A DNA stretch of 64,000 nucleotides, taken from assembly GCA_947623585.1 (NCBI GenBank), contig CANQHA010000001.1:277491-341490 (forward strand). The letters run 5' to 3'. Both the position numbers and the translations under genes were made by a program. Source of the stretch: an uncultured Clostridia bacterium (lineage in GTDB: Bacteria > Bacillota > Clostridia > Oscillospirales > Ruminococcaceae). This document shows positions 9,777 to 19,881 of this stretch, in pieces. Position 1 is the first letter of the stretch; every line of letters begins with the position of its first letter. The notes below the pieces were generated by a model that saw only the letters and a list, made by a program, of their open reading frames with translations, was not told where the DNA came from and did not search any database.

Positions 9777-11025
9777 GGTCATTCTTTATGAAAGGTTGAC
9801 TAACGAGTTTTTTGCTAAGGACACCAGTCGCAAGGTAAAGGTAGCATTGCACGCGAAATTCGCAGCAGGCGAAAGAACCTTTACAACCGCGCCTTTGGGT
9901 TATATGCGTCACCCAGAGAACAAGAACAAGCTCGCTATCGACCCCGACACCGCTTGGATAATCGAGAAGATTTTCAATCTTGCGGTACATGGTTCAGGCG
10001 CAGGGAAAATTACGAAGATTTTGATTCAAGAGACAATACCAACTGTGGGTTAAATCAACTACAAAAAGTACGGTCAATTTGCCAAAATCTATGAGAACGC
10101 TCCTGCCGAAAAAGCCTATGCATGGAATATCAGAGCCGTCAGCGACATTCTGAAAGATGAAACGTACATAGGCAATTCCGTTCACGGAAAGCAGACAAAT
10201 GTTTCTTATAAGAATAAGAAGTCGATTCACCGTCCAGAAAGTGAGTGGTTCCGTGTTGAGAATACGCATGAACCGATCATTTCAAAAGACATTTTCAATC
10301 AGGTTCAAAAGCAGATTGCGAGCCGCAGGAGACCCATGAAATCTGGCAAAACACAGGTATTTGCAGGACTCGTAAAGTGTGCTGATTGTGGTTGGTCGTT
10401 AAGTTATGCTGAACGAGCATACAAGACCTGCACGACGGGATTTTTCAATTGCTGTCAATTTCGGAAACTTGGCAAAGTCGGGGGAAGATGTTCGGCTCAT
10501 TATATCAGATATGATACGCTTTACACTTACGTTTTAGCAAGGCTGCAGGACTGGATTTATCAGGCACATACAGATGAGAAAGAGTTACTCTATAAGTTGC
10601 TCAACTCAAGCGATAAAGAGGTAGCAAAAGCTCATAAGAAACAGTCCGCCGAACTCGCCAAGTCGGAGAAACGCAAGGCAGAAGTGGACAGAATGTTCAC
10701 GAAAATGTATGAGGACTGGACATCTGGGCGTATTACTGAGTACAACTTTAAAATGCTGTCACAGAAGTATCAGGCAGAACAGCAAGAATTGGTTGAAAAG
10801 ATTGATAAACTCAAAACGGAGCTTGCATCTGAAAAGCAAACAACCGCCGACGCTGAGAAGTGGATTGCCCTAATCAAGCAGTATTCCAACCCCACGGAAC
10901 TGACTGCCGAAATGCTCAACACGCTGATTGAAAAGATAGTCGTACACGAAGCTGTCAAAGATTCTGACGGCACCAGAACCCAAGAAATTGAAATATTTTA
11001 CCGATTCGTAGGCAAAATTGATTAA
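9777..11025 (+). pseudogene. Second large serine recombinase, catalytic domain missing, one internal stop
   Basis: AVILYERL joined directly to TNEFFAKDTSRK; in-frame TAA at 10051-10053; same frame continues to 11025 with zinc ribbon CADCG and coiled coil. Confidence 0.8.
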
Positions 11026-11067
11026 AACACATGCGCACGTCTTTAAGTTTGTTAAACGGGGGATTCT

Positions 11068-11103
11068 AAACCTTTTGAAAAGGGTTTGCCAGAAAACTTA
11101 CCG
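11068..11103. repeat. Partial family-A end hairpin
   Basis: AAACCTTTTGAAAAGGGTTTGCCAGAAAACTT resembles AAGCCTTTTGAAAAAGGCTTGAGCGAAAACTT with changed stem pairs. Confidence 0.45.
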
Positions 11104-11234
11104 CTCGGCTTGAAAGCAACGCGATGTGCGATACTGCTTGCATTTTTTCGAGCGGTATGCTATAATTATAATGTATTATTTTGCGCGCGGGCAATTTTTT
11201 AGGCCCCTGACGCGTATTATCTTCAGGAGAGTAT

Positions 11235-12374
11235 ATGATATATCTTGACAATGCCGCGACTACCCCGCCCTGCCGCGAGGCGATCGACGCCTCGGTTTTT
11301 GCGATGAACGAGGCTTTCGGAAATCCGTCGAGCCTGCACGGATTGGGGATACAAGCGGAAAAGCTGATCGATTTTTCAAAAGAAGCCCTCGCACGGGCGC
11401 TGGGCGGGGTCTCAAAGGAGATCGTCTTTACTTCGGGAGCGACCGAATCCAATAACCTCGCGATTTTCGGACTTGCGGAAAACTACGGCAGGAGAAAAAA
11501 GCGCGTCGTTACAACGGCGGTCGAGCACCCATCGGTCGCAGAGGCTTTTAAAAAGCTCTCGGCGCTCGGTTATGAGGTCGTCGCCGTTAAGCCCGACCAA
11601 AACGGCGAAATAACCGCAGACGCGCTCGTTTCGGCGGTGGATAAAAATACCTGCCTTGTGAGCGCCATGTACGTCAACAACGAAACAGGTTATATTCTGC
11701 CGGTCGAAAGCGCTTTTTCACGCATAAAAAAGCAGTACCCCGACTGCATGACCCACTGCGACTTCGTTCAGGGGTTCCTTAAACTGCCGGTAAAGGTCAA
11801 AAGCCTCTGTGCGGACGCGGTTTCGGTGAGCGGGCATAAGGTCCATGCTCCGAAAGGAGTGGGCGCTCTTTGGATTAAATCCGGCGTGAGGGTCGCGCCT
11901 GCTACTTTCGGGGGCGGGCAGCAAAACGGTCTGCGCTCGGGCACTGAGGCCGTGCCCGCTATCTATGCCTTCGGAAAGGCGGTCGAAGCATTTTCGGGAA
12001 ACATCGCGCAGCGCCTTGAGCGTGCCGCTCTCGTTAAAAAATATGCCGTCGAAAGGCTCTCTGAGGCGGGGCTCGTCATAAATTCAAAGGAGAACGCAAG
12101 CCCTTACATCATCAGCGCCGCCCTCGTCGGCATAAAAAGCGAGACGCTGCTGCATTTTCTTGAAGCCGAAAAAATCTATGTTTCAAGCGGCTCGGCCTGC
12201 TCGAAGGGCAAAAAAAGCGCCGTGCTTACGGCTTTCGGGCTTGCGGACGCCGTCGCCGACTCGACGGTAAGGATAAGCCTCGGATTCGATACCGAAAAAA
12301 ACGATATAGATTCTCTTGCCGAAGCGCTTGAACGCGCCTCGAAAAGCCTTGTGAAATCTGACAGAGGAAGATAA
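11235..12374 (+). CDS. Cysteine desulfurase family protein (NifS-like)
   Basis: MIYLDNAATTPP, SGATESNN, SVSGHKVHAPKGVGAL (PLP Lys), SSGSACSKGK. Confidence 0.95.
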   Translation: MIYLDNAATTPPCREAIDASVFAMNEAFGNPSSLHGLGIQAEKLIDFSKEALARALGGVSKEIVFTSGATESNNLAIFGLAENYGRRKKRVVTTAVEHPSVAEAFKKLSALGYEVVAVKPDQNGEITADALVSAVDKNTCLVSAMYVNNETGYILPVESAFSRIKKQYPDCMTHCDFVQGFLKLPVKVKSLCADAVSVSGHKVHAPKGVGALWIKSGVRVAPATFGGGQQNGLRSGTEAVPAIYAFGKAVEAFSGNIAQRLERAALVKKYAVERLSEAGLVINSKENASPYIISAALVGIKSETLLHFLEAEKIYVSSGSACSKGKKSAVLTAFGLADAVADSTVRISLGFDTEKNDIDSLAEALERASKSLVKSDRGR

Positions 12375-12376
12375 AA

Positions 12377-13552
12377 ATGAAAGAACTTATACTTTGCAAA
12401 TACGGCGAGATAGTCCTTAAAGGGCTGAACCGCGGCGGCTTTGAAAACGAGCTGATGAAAAACGTCCGCAGAAGAATAAAGCCGCTCGGAAAATTTAACC
12501 TGCGCTCGGGGCAGTCAACGCTTTATATCGAACCACTCGAGGACGGGATCGACATGGACGAAGTCTTTGAGCGCGCCTCAAAGGTCTACGGCATAACAAA
12601 GCTGTGCCGCGCCATCGGCACGGAAAAAAATCTCGACGCTATCTTTGAAGTCGTCTGCGAAAGGTTCGGCGAAGCGCTTGAAAACGCTCGCAGCTTCAAG
12701 GTCGCGGCAAAGCGCTCGGACAAAAACTTTTATCTCACCTCGCCCGAGCTCTCGGCTCAGCTTGGCGGAATGATACTCTCGAAATTTCATCATCTTAAGG
12801 TCGATCTCTTCGAGCCTGAGGTCACCGTCGTCTGCGAGATTCGCGACGAGGGCGCTTTTGTTCACGATATCGCCGTTGACGGCGCGGGGGGTATCCCCGT
12901 CGGGACTTCGGGGAACGGACTTCTGCTTTTGTCGGGAGGAATAGATTCGCCGGTCGCGGGGTGCATGATGGCAAAGCGCGGAGTCATCGTCTCGGCGGTG
13001 CATTTCGAGGCTCCGCCTTACACCTCCGAGCGGGCGCTTATGAAGGTCGAGAGGCTCGCGGAAAAAATGTCGGAATTCTGCGGCAGGATAACCTTTTACA
13101 CCGTTCCGTTCACGAAAATCCAAGAGGAAATAAGAAACAACTGCCCCGAGGAATACTTCACCCTTATAATGAGGCGGCAGATGATGAGAATTGCGCAGCG
13201 CCTTGCCGAGAAAAACGGACTTCAGGCGCTTATCACCGGCGAAAGCCTCGGGCAGGTGGCCTCGCAGACCATGGCCGCTATGGTCACCACCGACGCCGTC
13301 TGCGAGATACCGGTCTTTCGCCCCTGCATAGGGCTTGACAAAAAAGAGATAATCGACATTTCATATAAGCTCGGGACCTTCGACATCTCGATAGAACCCT
13401 ATGAGGACTGCTGCACGGTGTTCACGCCGCGTCACCCGAAGACAAAGCCTCAGCTTAAAGACGTTGAGGAAGCGGAAGCGATGTTTGACTTTGAGCCGCT
13501 TATTTCGGAGGCGGTCGAGAACACAAGGGTCAAAAACATAAAGTCTTATTGA
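12377..13552 (+). CDS. thiI: tRNA 4-thiouridine synthase ThiI
   Basis: MKELILCKYGEIVLKGLNRGGFE, THUMP region, LLLSGGIDSPVAGCMMAKRG PP-loop; adjacent to cysteine desulfurase. Confidence 0.95.
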   Translation: MKELILCKYGEIVLKGLNRGGFENELMKNVRRRIKPLGKFNLRSGQSTLYIEPLEDGIDMDEVFERASKVYGITKLCRAIGTEKNLDAIFEVVCERFGEALENARSFKVAAKRSDKNFYLTSPELSAQLGGMILSKFHHLKVDLFEPEVTVVCEIRDEGAFVHDIAVDGAGGIPVGTSGNGLLLLSGGIDSPVAGCMMAKRGVIVSAVHFEAPPYTSERALMKVERLAEKMSEFCGRITFYTVPFTKIQEEIRNNCPEEYFTLIMRRQMMRIAQRLAEKNGLQALITGESLGQVASQTMAAMVTTDAVCEIPVFRPCIGLDKKEIIDISYKLGTFDISIEPYEDCCTVFTPRHPKTKPQLKDVEEAEAMFDFEPLISEAVENTRVKNIKSY

Positions 13553-13567
13553 ACGGAGCTGATTTTT

Positions 13568-14116
13568 TTGAGCGCGTTAAGAGACGGCGCGATTTCCCTC
13601 GAAATCAACAATATACGCGAATATATTGACAGAACGGCACGAAATGTGGTACAATATATGATTGACGAGCGTTTAACCGTTTCTACTGCCGAAAGCTGCA
13701 CCGGCGGCATAATCGGCGCCGCTCTGACTTCGGTTCCGGGCGCGTCAAAAATCTACGGCTGCGGCGTTATATCTTATTCAGAAAAAATCAAGGAAAAGCT
13801 CCTTGAAGTGCCGCATAAGACCATCGAGGTCAAGGGAGTTGTGAGCGCCGAGACAGCGATAAGCATGGCCGAGGGCGTTATGAAGCTCTCGGGGAGCGAC
13901 GTTTCTGTCGCCGTGACAGGACTTGCCGGCCCCGCCTCGGACGAAGACGGACTTCCGGTCGGCACGGTGTATATCGCAGTGATATATAAAGACATTAAAT
14001 TTGCAGAAAATCTCAGACTTTACGAGCTTGGAAACTTTGACCGCGAAACAAACCGGCTTCTTTCGGCGGCGTTTGCTCTTGAAAAAACATTCGAGATAAT
14101 CAAACGGCGCCGATGA
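13568..14116 (+). CDS. CinA family protein (nicotinamide-nucleotide amidase domain)
   Basis: LTVSTAESCTGGIIGAALTSVPGASKIYGCGVISYS, VAVTGLAGP. Confidence 0.88.
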   Translation: MSALRDGAISLEINNIREYIDRTARNVVQYMIDERLTVSTAESCTGGIIGAALTSVPGASKIYGCGVISYSEKIKEKLLEVPHKTIEVKGVVSAETAISMAEGVMKLSGSDVSVAVTGLAGPASDEDGLPVGTVYIAVIYKDIKFAENLRLYELGNFDRETNRLLSAAFALEKTFEIIKRRR

Positions 14117-14133
14117 TATGAAAGGAAGATCGT

Positions 14134-15267
14134 ATGTCAATGCTTAACGAGGCCCAAAGAGGCTCTCTTTCGGACGGAAGAGACCGCTCGCTTAAGGGCA
14201 GGATCAAGGAGCTTATTCCTTGGAAGGGCGACGAGCCGAAAGAGATAATAAGAAAAATCGTCTTTCTGGCCGCCACCGCCGCTTTGATATATTGGTGCTA
14301 TACCGCATATATCTATTTCTTCGGCTCGAAAACGATGATAAAGGATCAGCAGCACCTTTCCGACCTCTTTGAAACGCCCCCCGCCGTGACCGATTCGACC
14401 GGCGTTACCGAGCCGAACCCCACCGTTACCGAGCCTGTCGGCGAGCAGGGCGGCGAGCAGACCGCTCCCCCGTCGAAATACCCCGCGGGAATGCTCTCAA
14501 GGTTTGAAAGCCTTTACGATATCAACCCTGATATCGTCGGCTGGATAAAAATAGACGGACTTTACGTTGATGACAAAGCGCCGGAAGACGAGCTGACCCT
14601 TGCGGTCAATTACCCGGTTCTTCAAAGCGACGATAACGACTATTACCTCGCCCACGATTTCTATGGCAGCACAAAGGATTACGGCTCGATCTATGCCGAC
14701 TATCGCGCTGACCTCAGCGCCGATTCTCGCTCGGACAACGTGACCCTCTACGGTCACGATATGGCGACCGGATATTACTTTGCAAGGCTTCACAAATATA
14801 ACGACAGAAGCGACGCCGAATTCGTCTCGGAGCACAGAGTTATCGACTTCTACTCGCTTTTCAGCGAGGACAGATATATCATCTTCGCCTGCTTCCTCAC
14901 CGGAATTTATGAGGACGACGACAATCAGCCGCTGTTCAGATATCACTCGACGGTTGACTTTGACGACATCGCCGATTTCGATTATTGGTATAAAAACGTG
15001 ATGTACCGGAACTACTATATCACCGACATCGACTGCAATATGGACGACGAATATCTCACCCTCTCGACCTGCTCGTATGAAATAAGCGATTCGAGGTTCG
15101 TCGTCGTTGCGAGAAAGCTGCGCGAGGGCGAGGATCCGAGCGTTTATACTTACAGCTCGAACCCGAAAAAACATCTGCCGAAAAAATTCCTCGAAGTCTT
15201 TAACCCGGGCGCCATCACCGACGACGGCGGCCCCGATTACGAATACTATATCCCCGAAGAATCATAA
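14134..15267 (+). CDS. Class B sortase, membrane anchored
   Basis: N-terminal TM, VGWIKIDG, YGHDM (His), LSTCSYE (Cys), RFVVVARK (Arg). Confidence 0.88.
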   Translation: MSMLNEAQRGSLSDGRDRSLKGRIKELIPWKGDEPKEIIRKIVFLAATAALIYWCYTAYIYFFGSKTMIKDQQHLSDLFETPPAVTDSTGVTEPNPTVTEPVGEQGGEQTAPPSKYPAGMLSRFESLYDINPDIVGWIKIDGLYVDDKAPEDELTLAVNYPVLQSDDNDYYLAHDFYGSTKDYGSIYADYRADLSADSRSDNVTLYGHDMATGYYFARLHKYNDRSDAEFVSEHRVIDFYSLFSEDRYIIFACFLTGIYEDDDNQPLFRYHSTVDFDDIADFDYWYKNVMYRNYYITDIDCNMDDEYLTLSTCSYEISDSRFVVVARKLREGEDPSVYTYSSNPKKHLPKKFLEVFNPGAITDDGGPDYEYYIPEES

Positions 15268-15293
15268 ACATATATAAAGAAAGGACCGTATAA

Positions 15294-16190
15294 ATGGAAA
15301 CACTCAGGAATAATCTGTTAAAAACGGCCGCGCTTATCGCGGCGGCGGTCATGGCGGCGGCATCGCTTTCGGGCTGCGGAAAAAATATCGACCAAAAGCC
15401 CGACGCGACCGAGCCGACCGAGCCCACCTCCTCGCCGATAACCACCCTCACCGAGCCCACCACCGAGGCGACGACTACTACCGAGCCCCCGCCGGTCGAG
15501 CCCGACCCGCTTGACAAATATCTTGAGTATTACGAGCAAAACGACGATTTCGTCGGCTGGCTCTCTATTCCCGGCATCACCCATTCAAACGGCGAGCTTT
15601 ATATCGACTACCCCGTTGTTCAGTGCGACGACAACAGCTTCTATATCGACCACGACTTCGACAAAGACAAGTCGTCGGCCGGCTGGATCTATGCCGACTA
15701 TAAAATTCCGATAACCGGTCTCGACATGGCCGATAACGTCACGCTATACGGTCACAGCATGGCAAACGGCACCTTCTTCCGCAGGCTTCTTGACTATAAA
15801 GACCTCTCGACCGTCAAGGACGCCTACATAATCAACTTCGATACGCGCTGGGAGGAGGCTCAGTACGTCATCGTATCATGCTTCCTCATCGGAATTTATG
15901 ATTGGCAGGACGATCTGCCGCTGTTTGAATACTTCAAGTGCCGCAGATTCGACACCGAGGAAGACTATAACTATTTCTATGACAACATCATGCTGAGAAA
16001 CTATTACACCAGCGACATTGAGTGCGAATACGGCGACCAGTTTTTAACGCTCTCGACCTGCGCATACGACTTTGACGACTCGAGATTCGTTATCGTCGCA
16101 AGAAAGCTCCGCGAGGGCGAAGACCCCTCGGTATATAAGGACAGCTACGCCAAAAATCCCGACAGGCATAAGCCCTCGATAGTCGGCTGA
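15294..16190 (+). CDS. Class B sortase with lipoprotein signal
   Basis: Lipobox ASLSGCGKN, Thr/Pro/Glu-rich linker, YGHSM, LSTCAYD, RFVIVARKLREGEDPS. Confidence 0.85.
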   Translation: METLRNNLLKTAALIAAAVMAAASLSGCGKNIDQKPDATEPTEPTSSPITTLTEPTTEATTTTEPPPVEPDPLDKYLEYYEQNDDFVGWLSIPGITHSNGELYIDYPVVQCDDNSFYIDHDFDKDKSSAGWIYADYKIPITGLDMADNVTLYGHSMANGTFFRRLLDYKDLSTVKDAYIINFDTRWEEAQYVIVSCFLIGIYDWQDDLPLFEYFKCRRFDTEEDYNYFYDNIMLRNYYTSDIECEYGDQFLTLSTCAYDFDDSRFVIVARKLREGEDPSVYKDSYAKNPDRHKPSIVG

Positions 16191-16239
16191 TTAAATTGGA
16201 AATATCAGGCAATAATTCTGACAGAAAGGACGTGACACA

Positions 16240-17715
16240 GTGAAGAAGATTTTTACCCTAAAGCGGGTCGCCCTGCTTATGAGCCTTATCCTCGTATACA
16301 CCTGCGCGTTTTTGTTTGTCAAGATATATGCCGATAAATCCATTCTCTCGGCGTCGGCCATGCCCTCGGACGACTCTCTTTACGTTCCGAACGAGCCCGA
16401 GACCGTCGAGGAAGCCTTTGAAGAGGCAAAGGCTCAGGTGCCGGCTTTCACCGGACCGGTAGAAAACATTGTGAACAAGGTTGCGGGAAACCGCGGAATA
16501 ATGGGCATAGCCTCGGCGACGAGCGTGCCGGATTCCATCGAAACGCCGGAAACTACCAAGGAAACCGAAAAGACCGAGGCTACGACCCCGAAAACCGAGG
16601 CTCCGACCACTAAGCACTCGGAGACGACCACCGAAAAGACCACCGCGCCGACTACCGCTCCCCCGCCGACGACCACCTCGGAGCAGCCCGTCGAGGACTC
16701 TGCTCCCGAAGAGGACGAGGAGGAATATATCGACGAGCAGCCGGAATTTGACGACGATGACGCGGTTCTTGACGATCCCGAAGAGGAGACGGGCGAGATT
16801 TTGCCGCCCGGAATGACCGACGAACAGCTTCGCGAGCTGCTTGAAAGGCTTGGGGTCGAGGGCGCGCAGCTTCCTCAGACAAACCCATCGGACGCGCTTA
16901 TTTCGGCGGGAAGCTATAAAAATCAGTTCTTGACGATATATGACACCAAGCAGAAAAGGCTTCGCACCGAAAACGCATTCGACCTTGTTTGCGAGATAAC
17001 GAGCAGCGAGGTCGGCAGCAGCATGGAGCCCGAAGCCATTAAAGCTCAGGCGGTCGCGGCTTATACCTATTGCAAATATTATGAGCAAAAGGGCGAATAC
17101 GCCGAAATTGCGACAAAATCGGACGTGCCGGATATCGTCAGACAGTGCGTTGAAGCCGTTGACGGTCTCGCGATATACTATGACGGAAAATACATTATGT
17201 CGGCGTTCTCGGCCTCGACAGGCGGATATACCGCCGCGAGCAAAAACGTCTGGGGCGGAGACCTGCCCTATTTGCAGTCTGTCATGAACGAATACGACTA
17301 TCTCGACTCGAAATATTACGGCTGCGTGACGACCTATACCGTCGATGAGGTCAGAAGCAAAATTGAATCGAAAACAAATATCCGCCTCTCGGAGAATTAC
17401 AGCGAGTGGATCAGAGTTCTGAGCCACAACGACAATATCTATGTCGGTCAGCTCTCAATAGACGGCCACACAAGCGCATATATCAGCGGCAAGGAACGCA
17501 CTATCACCGGCCATGTATTCAGAACCTATATCCTCGGAATACGCTCTACCGCTTTCACCGTCAGCTATTCAAACGGAGTTTTCACCTTTACGACCTACGG
17601 CTACGGCCACGGCGTTGGGCTTTCGCAGATAGGCGCAAACCTCTATGCAAAATACGGCGGATATACCTTTGACCAGATACTTCACCACTACTATACCGGA
17701 GTCACGATAAGATGA
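16240..17715 (+). CDS. SpoIID/LytB-domain protein with Thr/Pro-rich and acidic linker
   Basis: EVGSSMEPEAIKAQAVAAYTY, SASTGGYT, GYGHGVGLSQIGANLYAKYG. Confidence 0.88.
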   Translation: MKKIFTLKRVALLMSLILVYTCAFLFVKIYADKSILSASAMPSDDSLYVPNEPETVEEAFEEAKAQVPAFTGPVENIVNKVAGNRGIMGIASATSVPDSIETPETTKETEKTEATTPKTEAPTTKHSETTTEKTTAPTTAPPPTTTSEQPVEDSAPEEDEEEYIDEQPEFDDDDAVLDDPEEETGEILPPGMTDEQLRELLERLGVEGAQLPQTNPSDALISAGSYKNQFLTIYDTKQKRLRTENAFDLVCEITSSEVGSSMEPEAIKAQAVAAYTYCKYYEQKGEYAEIATKSDVPDIVRQCVEAVDGLAIYYDGKYIMSAFSASTGGYTAASKNVWGGDLPYLQSVMNEYDYLDSKYYGCVTTYTVDEVRSKIESKTNIRLSENYSEWIRVLSHNDNIYVGQLSIDGHTSAYISGKERTITGHVFRTYILGIRSTAFTVSYSNGVFTFTTYGYGHGVGLSQIGANLYAKYGGYTFDQILHHYYTGVTIR

Positions 17716-18617
17716 TAAAAAGATTTTTTGCCGCGGCGATGCTCATGGCGGCGCTGCTGAATCTAAGCTCGTGCGCGGAAAAACCTCGCAAGGATTATTC
17801 CGAGATCGTTACCGAAAGCACGACCGTCAGCGCCCCGCCCGAGGAGACCTCGCCCGAGCCGAAAACGCCGGTCTATGATTTCACCGAGATAATAAAAGCT
17901 CACGAAAGCGGCGACGCTTCTCGGCTTAACGAAAAGGATTCGGTGATATATTCCTCGGCGCTCGAGGTCGCAAACAGCATCTTCAACGATGAGATGAGCG
18001 GCGAGGAAAAGGTAGTCGCGGCACACGACTGGCTCGTTTATAACATCACTTACGATTCGGCGGGGCTTTTGCCGATTCCGACCGTTACGCCCGACGCCGA
18101 GAACCCTTACGGAGTTTTCACCCGCGGAATGGGAACCTGCATGGGATATACCACGACCTTCCAGCTTTTGATGATTTTGGGCGGGGTCGAATCGCAGGTG
18201 GTTCAGGGCGTAGCCGGAGAGGACAGCGAGGAGCACGCCTGGAACATGGTCAAGCTGGACGGAAATTGGTACCATGTCGATACCACTTGGGACGATTTTG
18301 TGCCTGATTACGAGGGGCGTATGCCATTTCACATCTATACCCTTGTGACCGACAGCTTCATGGAGGCCGAGCACGTTTGGGACAAGTCTAAGACCCCCGA
18401 GGCCGACGACGACAGCAAAATGTACTATAAAACGCACGGGCTTTTCGCCGAAACCTGCGAGGAAAACACGGCGATACTCGAAAAGGCCCACGAGGCGGGT
18501 CAGACCATGGCGGAGATAATGACAAAAGACCTTTCGACGATAACTTATGAGCACGTCGCGGAGTATTGGCCGAACGAATTCGGCGACTGCGTTATCACGA
18601 TCTATTGGTTGATCTGA
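17712..18617 (+). CDS. Transglutaminase-like domain lipoprotein
   Basis: LNLSSCAEK lipobox; MGTCMGYTTTFQLLM (Cys), EEHAWNMVKLDGNWYHVDTTWDD. Confidence 0.88.
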   Translation: MIKRFFAAAMLMAALLNLSSCAEKPRKDYSEIVTESTTVSAPPEETSPEPKTPVYDFTEIIKAHESGDASRLNEKDSVIYSSALEVANSIFNDEMSGEEKVVAAHDWLVYNITYDSAGLLPIPTVTPDAENPYGVFTRGMGTCMGYTTTFQLLMILGGVESQVVQGVAGEDSEEHAWNMVKLDGNWYHVDTTWDDFVPDYEGRMPFHIYTLVTDSFMEAEHVWDKSKTPEADDDSKMYYKTHGLFAETCEENTAILEKAHEAGQTMAEIMTKDLSTITYEHVAEYWPNEFGDCVITIYWLI

Positions 18618-18639
18618 GCGCTTTTTGAGGAGTGATAAT

Positions 18640-19371
18640 ATGCGTACAGCCATCGTCACCGGCGCTTCAAGAGGTATCGGCGCGGCGGCTTCTTTGGAGC
18701 TTTCCGCTCTCGGATATGCAGTTGCGGTGAACTTTAAGGACAACGCCGAAAAGGCTTTCGAGACCGTTTCAAAAATACGCGCGCTCGGCGGCGTTGCCGA
18801 GGCTTTTAAAGCCGACGTTTCCGAGCCAGACGAGGTTAGACGGCTTTTTCAAAGCTCCGAGGAAGCGCTCGGACGCACCGAAATTTTGGTGAACAACGCC
18901 GGAATAAGCAAAATCGTCCTGCTTCAGGACATGGGCGACGACGAGATATCCGAGCTTTTGCGGGTAGATCTTCTCGGGACGATTTTATGCTCACGCGAGG
19001 CCGCAAAGCTGATGATACCGCGAAAAAGCGGGCTTATAATCAACATCGCTTCGATGTGGGGCGAGGTCGGCGCCTCATGCGAGACCGTTTATTCGGCCTG
19101 CAAAGCCGGAGTTATCGGCTTCACGAAAGCCCTCGCCAAAGAGCTCGGACCGAGCGGAATAAGGGTGAACTGCGTTTCGCCCGGGGTCATCAGAACCGAC
19201 ATGAACAGCGCTCTTGACGCCGAGACCCTCGGCTCGCTCGAAAGCGACACTCCCCTTTTGCGCCTCGGAACGCCGAAGGACGTAGCGAAAGCGATAGCGT
19301 TTTTCGCCCGCGAGGATTCCTCGTTCATAACGGGTCAAGTGCTGCCGGTAAACGGCGGAATTATTGTCTGA
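18640..19371 (+). CDS. SDR family oxidoreductase (FabG-like)
   Basis: VTGASRGIGAAAS, NNAGIS, YSACKAGVIGFTKALAKELG, C-terminal FITGQVLPVNGG; RBS GAGGAG before ATG 18640. Confidence 0.9.
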   Translation: MRTAIVTGASRGIGAAASLELSALGYAVAVNFKDNAEKAFETVSKIRALGGVAEAFKADVSEPDEVRRLFQSSEEALGRTEILVNNAGISKIVLLQDMGDDEISELLRVDLLGTILCSREAAKLMIPRKSGLIINIASMWGEVGASCETVYSACKAGVIGFTKALAKELGPSGIRVNCVSPGVIRTDMNSALDAETLGSLESDTPLLRLGTPKDVAKAIAFFAREDSSFITGQVLPVNGGIIV

Positions 19372-19386
19372 AAGGAAGTCTCAAAA

Positions 19387-19881
19387 ATGGAAGGCATAAG
19401 AGAACAGCTCGTTAAAAAGCCGAAAACGCCGGCCGACGCGCTCAAAAAGGCGCTCGTAAGGCTCGGCTCGATCGTCGTCGCGGCGGCAGCATATGTCGTT
19501 CTCGGAAATTTTGTCAAGAGTTTTTTGATTTTAGAGGTCTGCCTGCTTCTGCTTATCGCCTTTGTCTGGGGCTGCTGGGTGCTCGCGGGATATTTTAACG
19601 TCGAGTATGAATATACCGTAGTCGGCGACGAGCTTCAGATAGACAAAATCTACAATAAAAAAAGCCGCAAGCCGCTCTGCTCGCTGTCGCTTAGAAAGGC
19701 TGACAGCTTTTATGCCTCGGAAAAACGCCTCGACGGCGTTACGGTCATAGACGCCTCGGGCGAAAGCGACAAAAAAACGATAGTCTATGAGGACCAAAAA
19801 TACGGCAAAACCGCGCTTATCATCTCTCCCGACGAGAAAACGCTCGAGATGATATCGCGTTATCTTCCGAGGGCGATATGA
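19387..19881 (+). CDS. Conserved membrane protein of unknown function
   Basis: 164 aa, two TM helices, ABC-free PH-like C-terminal part. Confidence 0.6.
   Translation: MEGIREQLVKKPKTPADALKKALVRLGSIVVAAAAYVVLGNFVKSFLILEVCLLLLIAFVWGCWVLAGYFNVEYEYTVVGDELQIDKIYNKKSRKPLCSLSLRKADSFYASEKRLDGVTVIDASGESDKKTIVYEDQKYGKTALIISPDEKTLEMISRYLPRAI

Noticed and set aside
16258-18743. Minus-strand ORFs of 389 and 326 aa opposite SpoIID-like and transglutaminase-like genes
   Set aside because: Antisense shadows of clearly functional exported proteins
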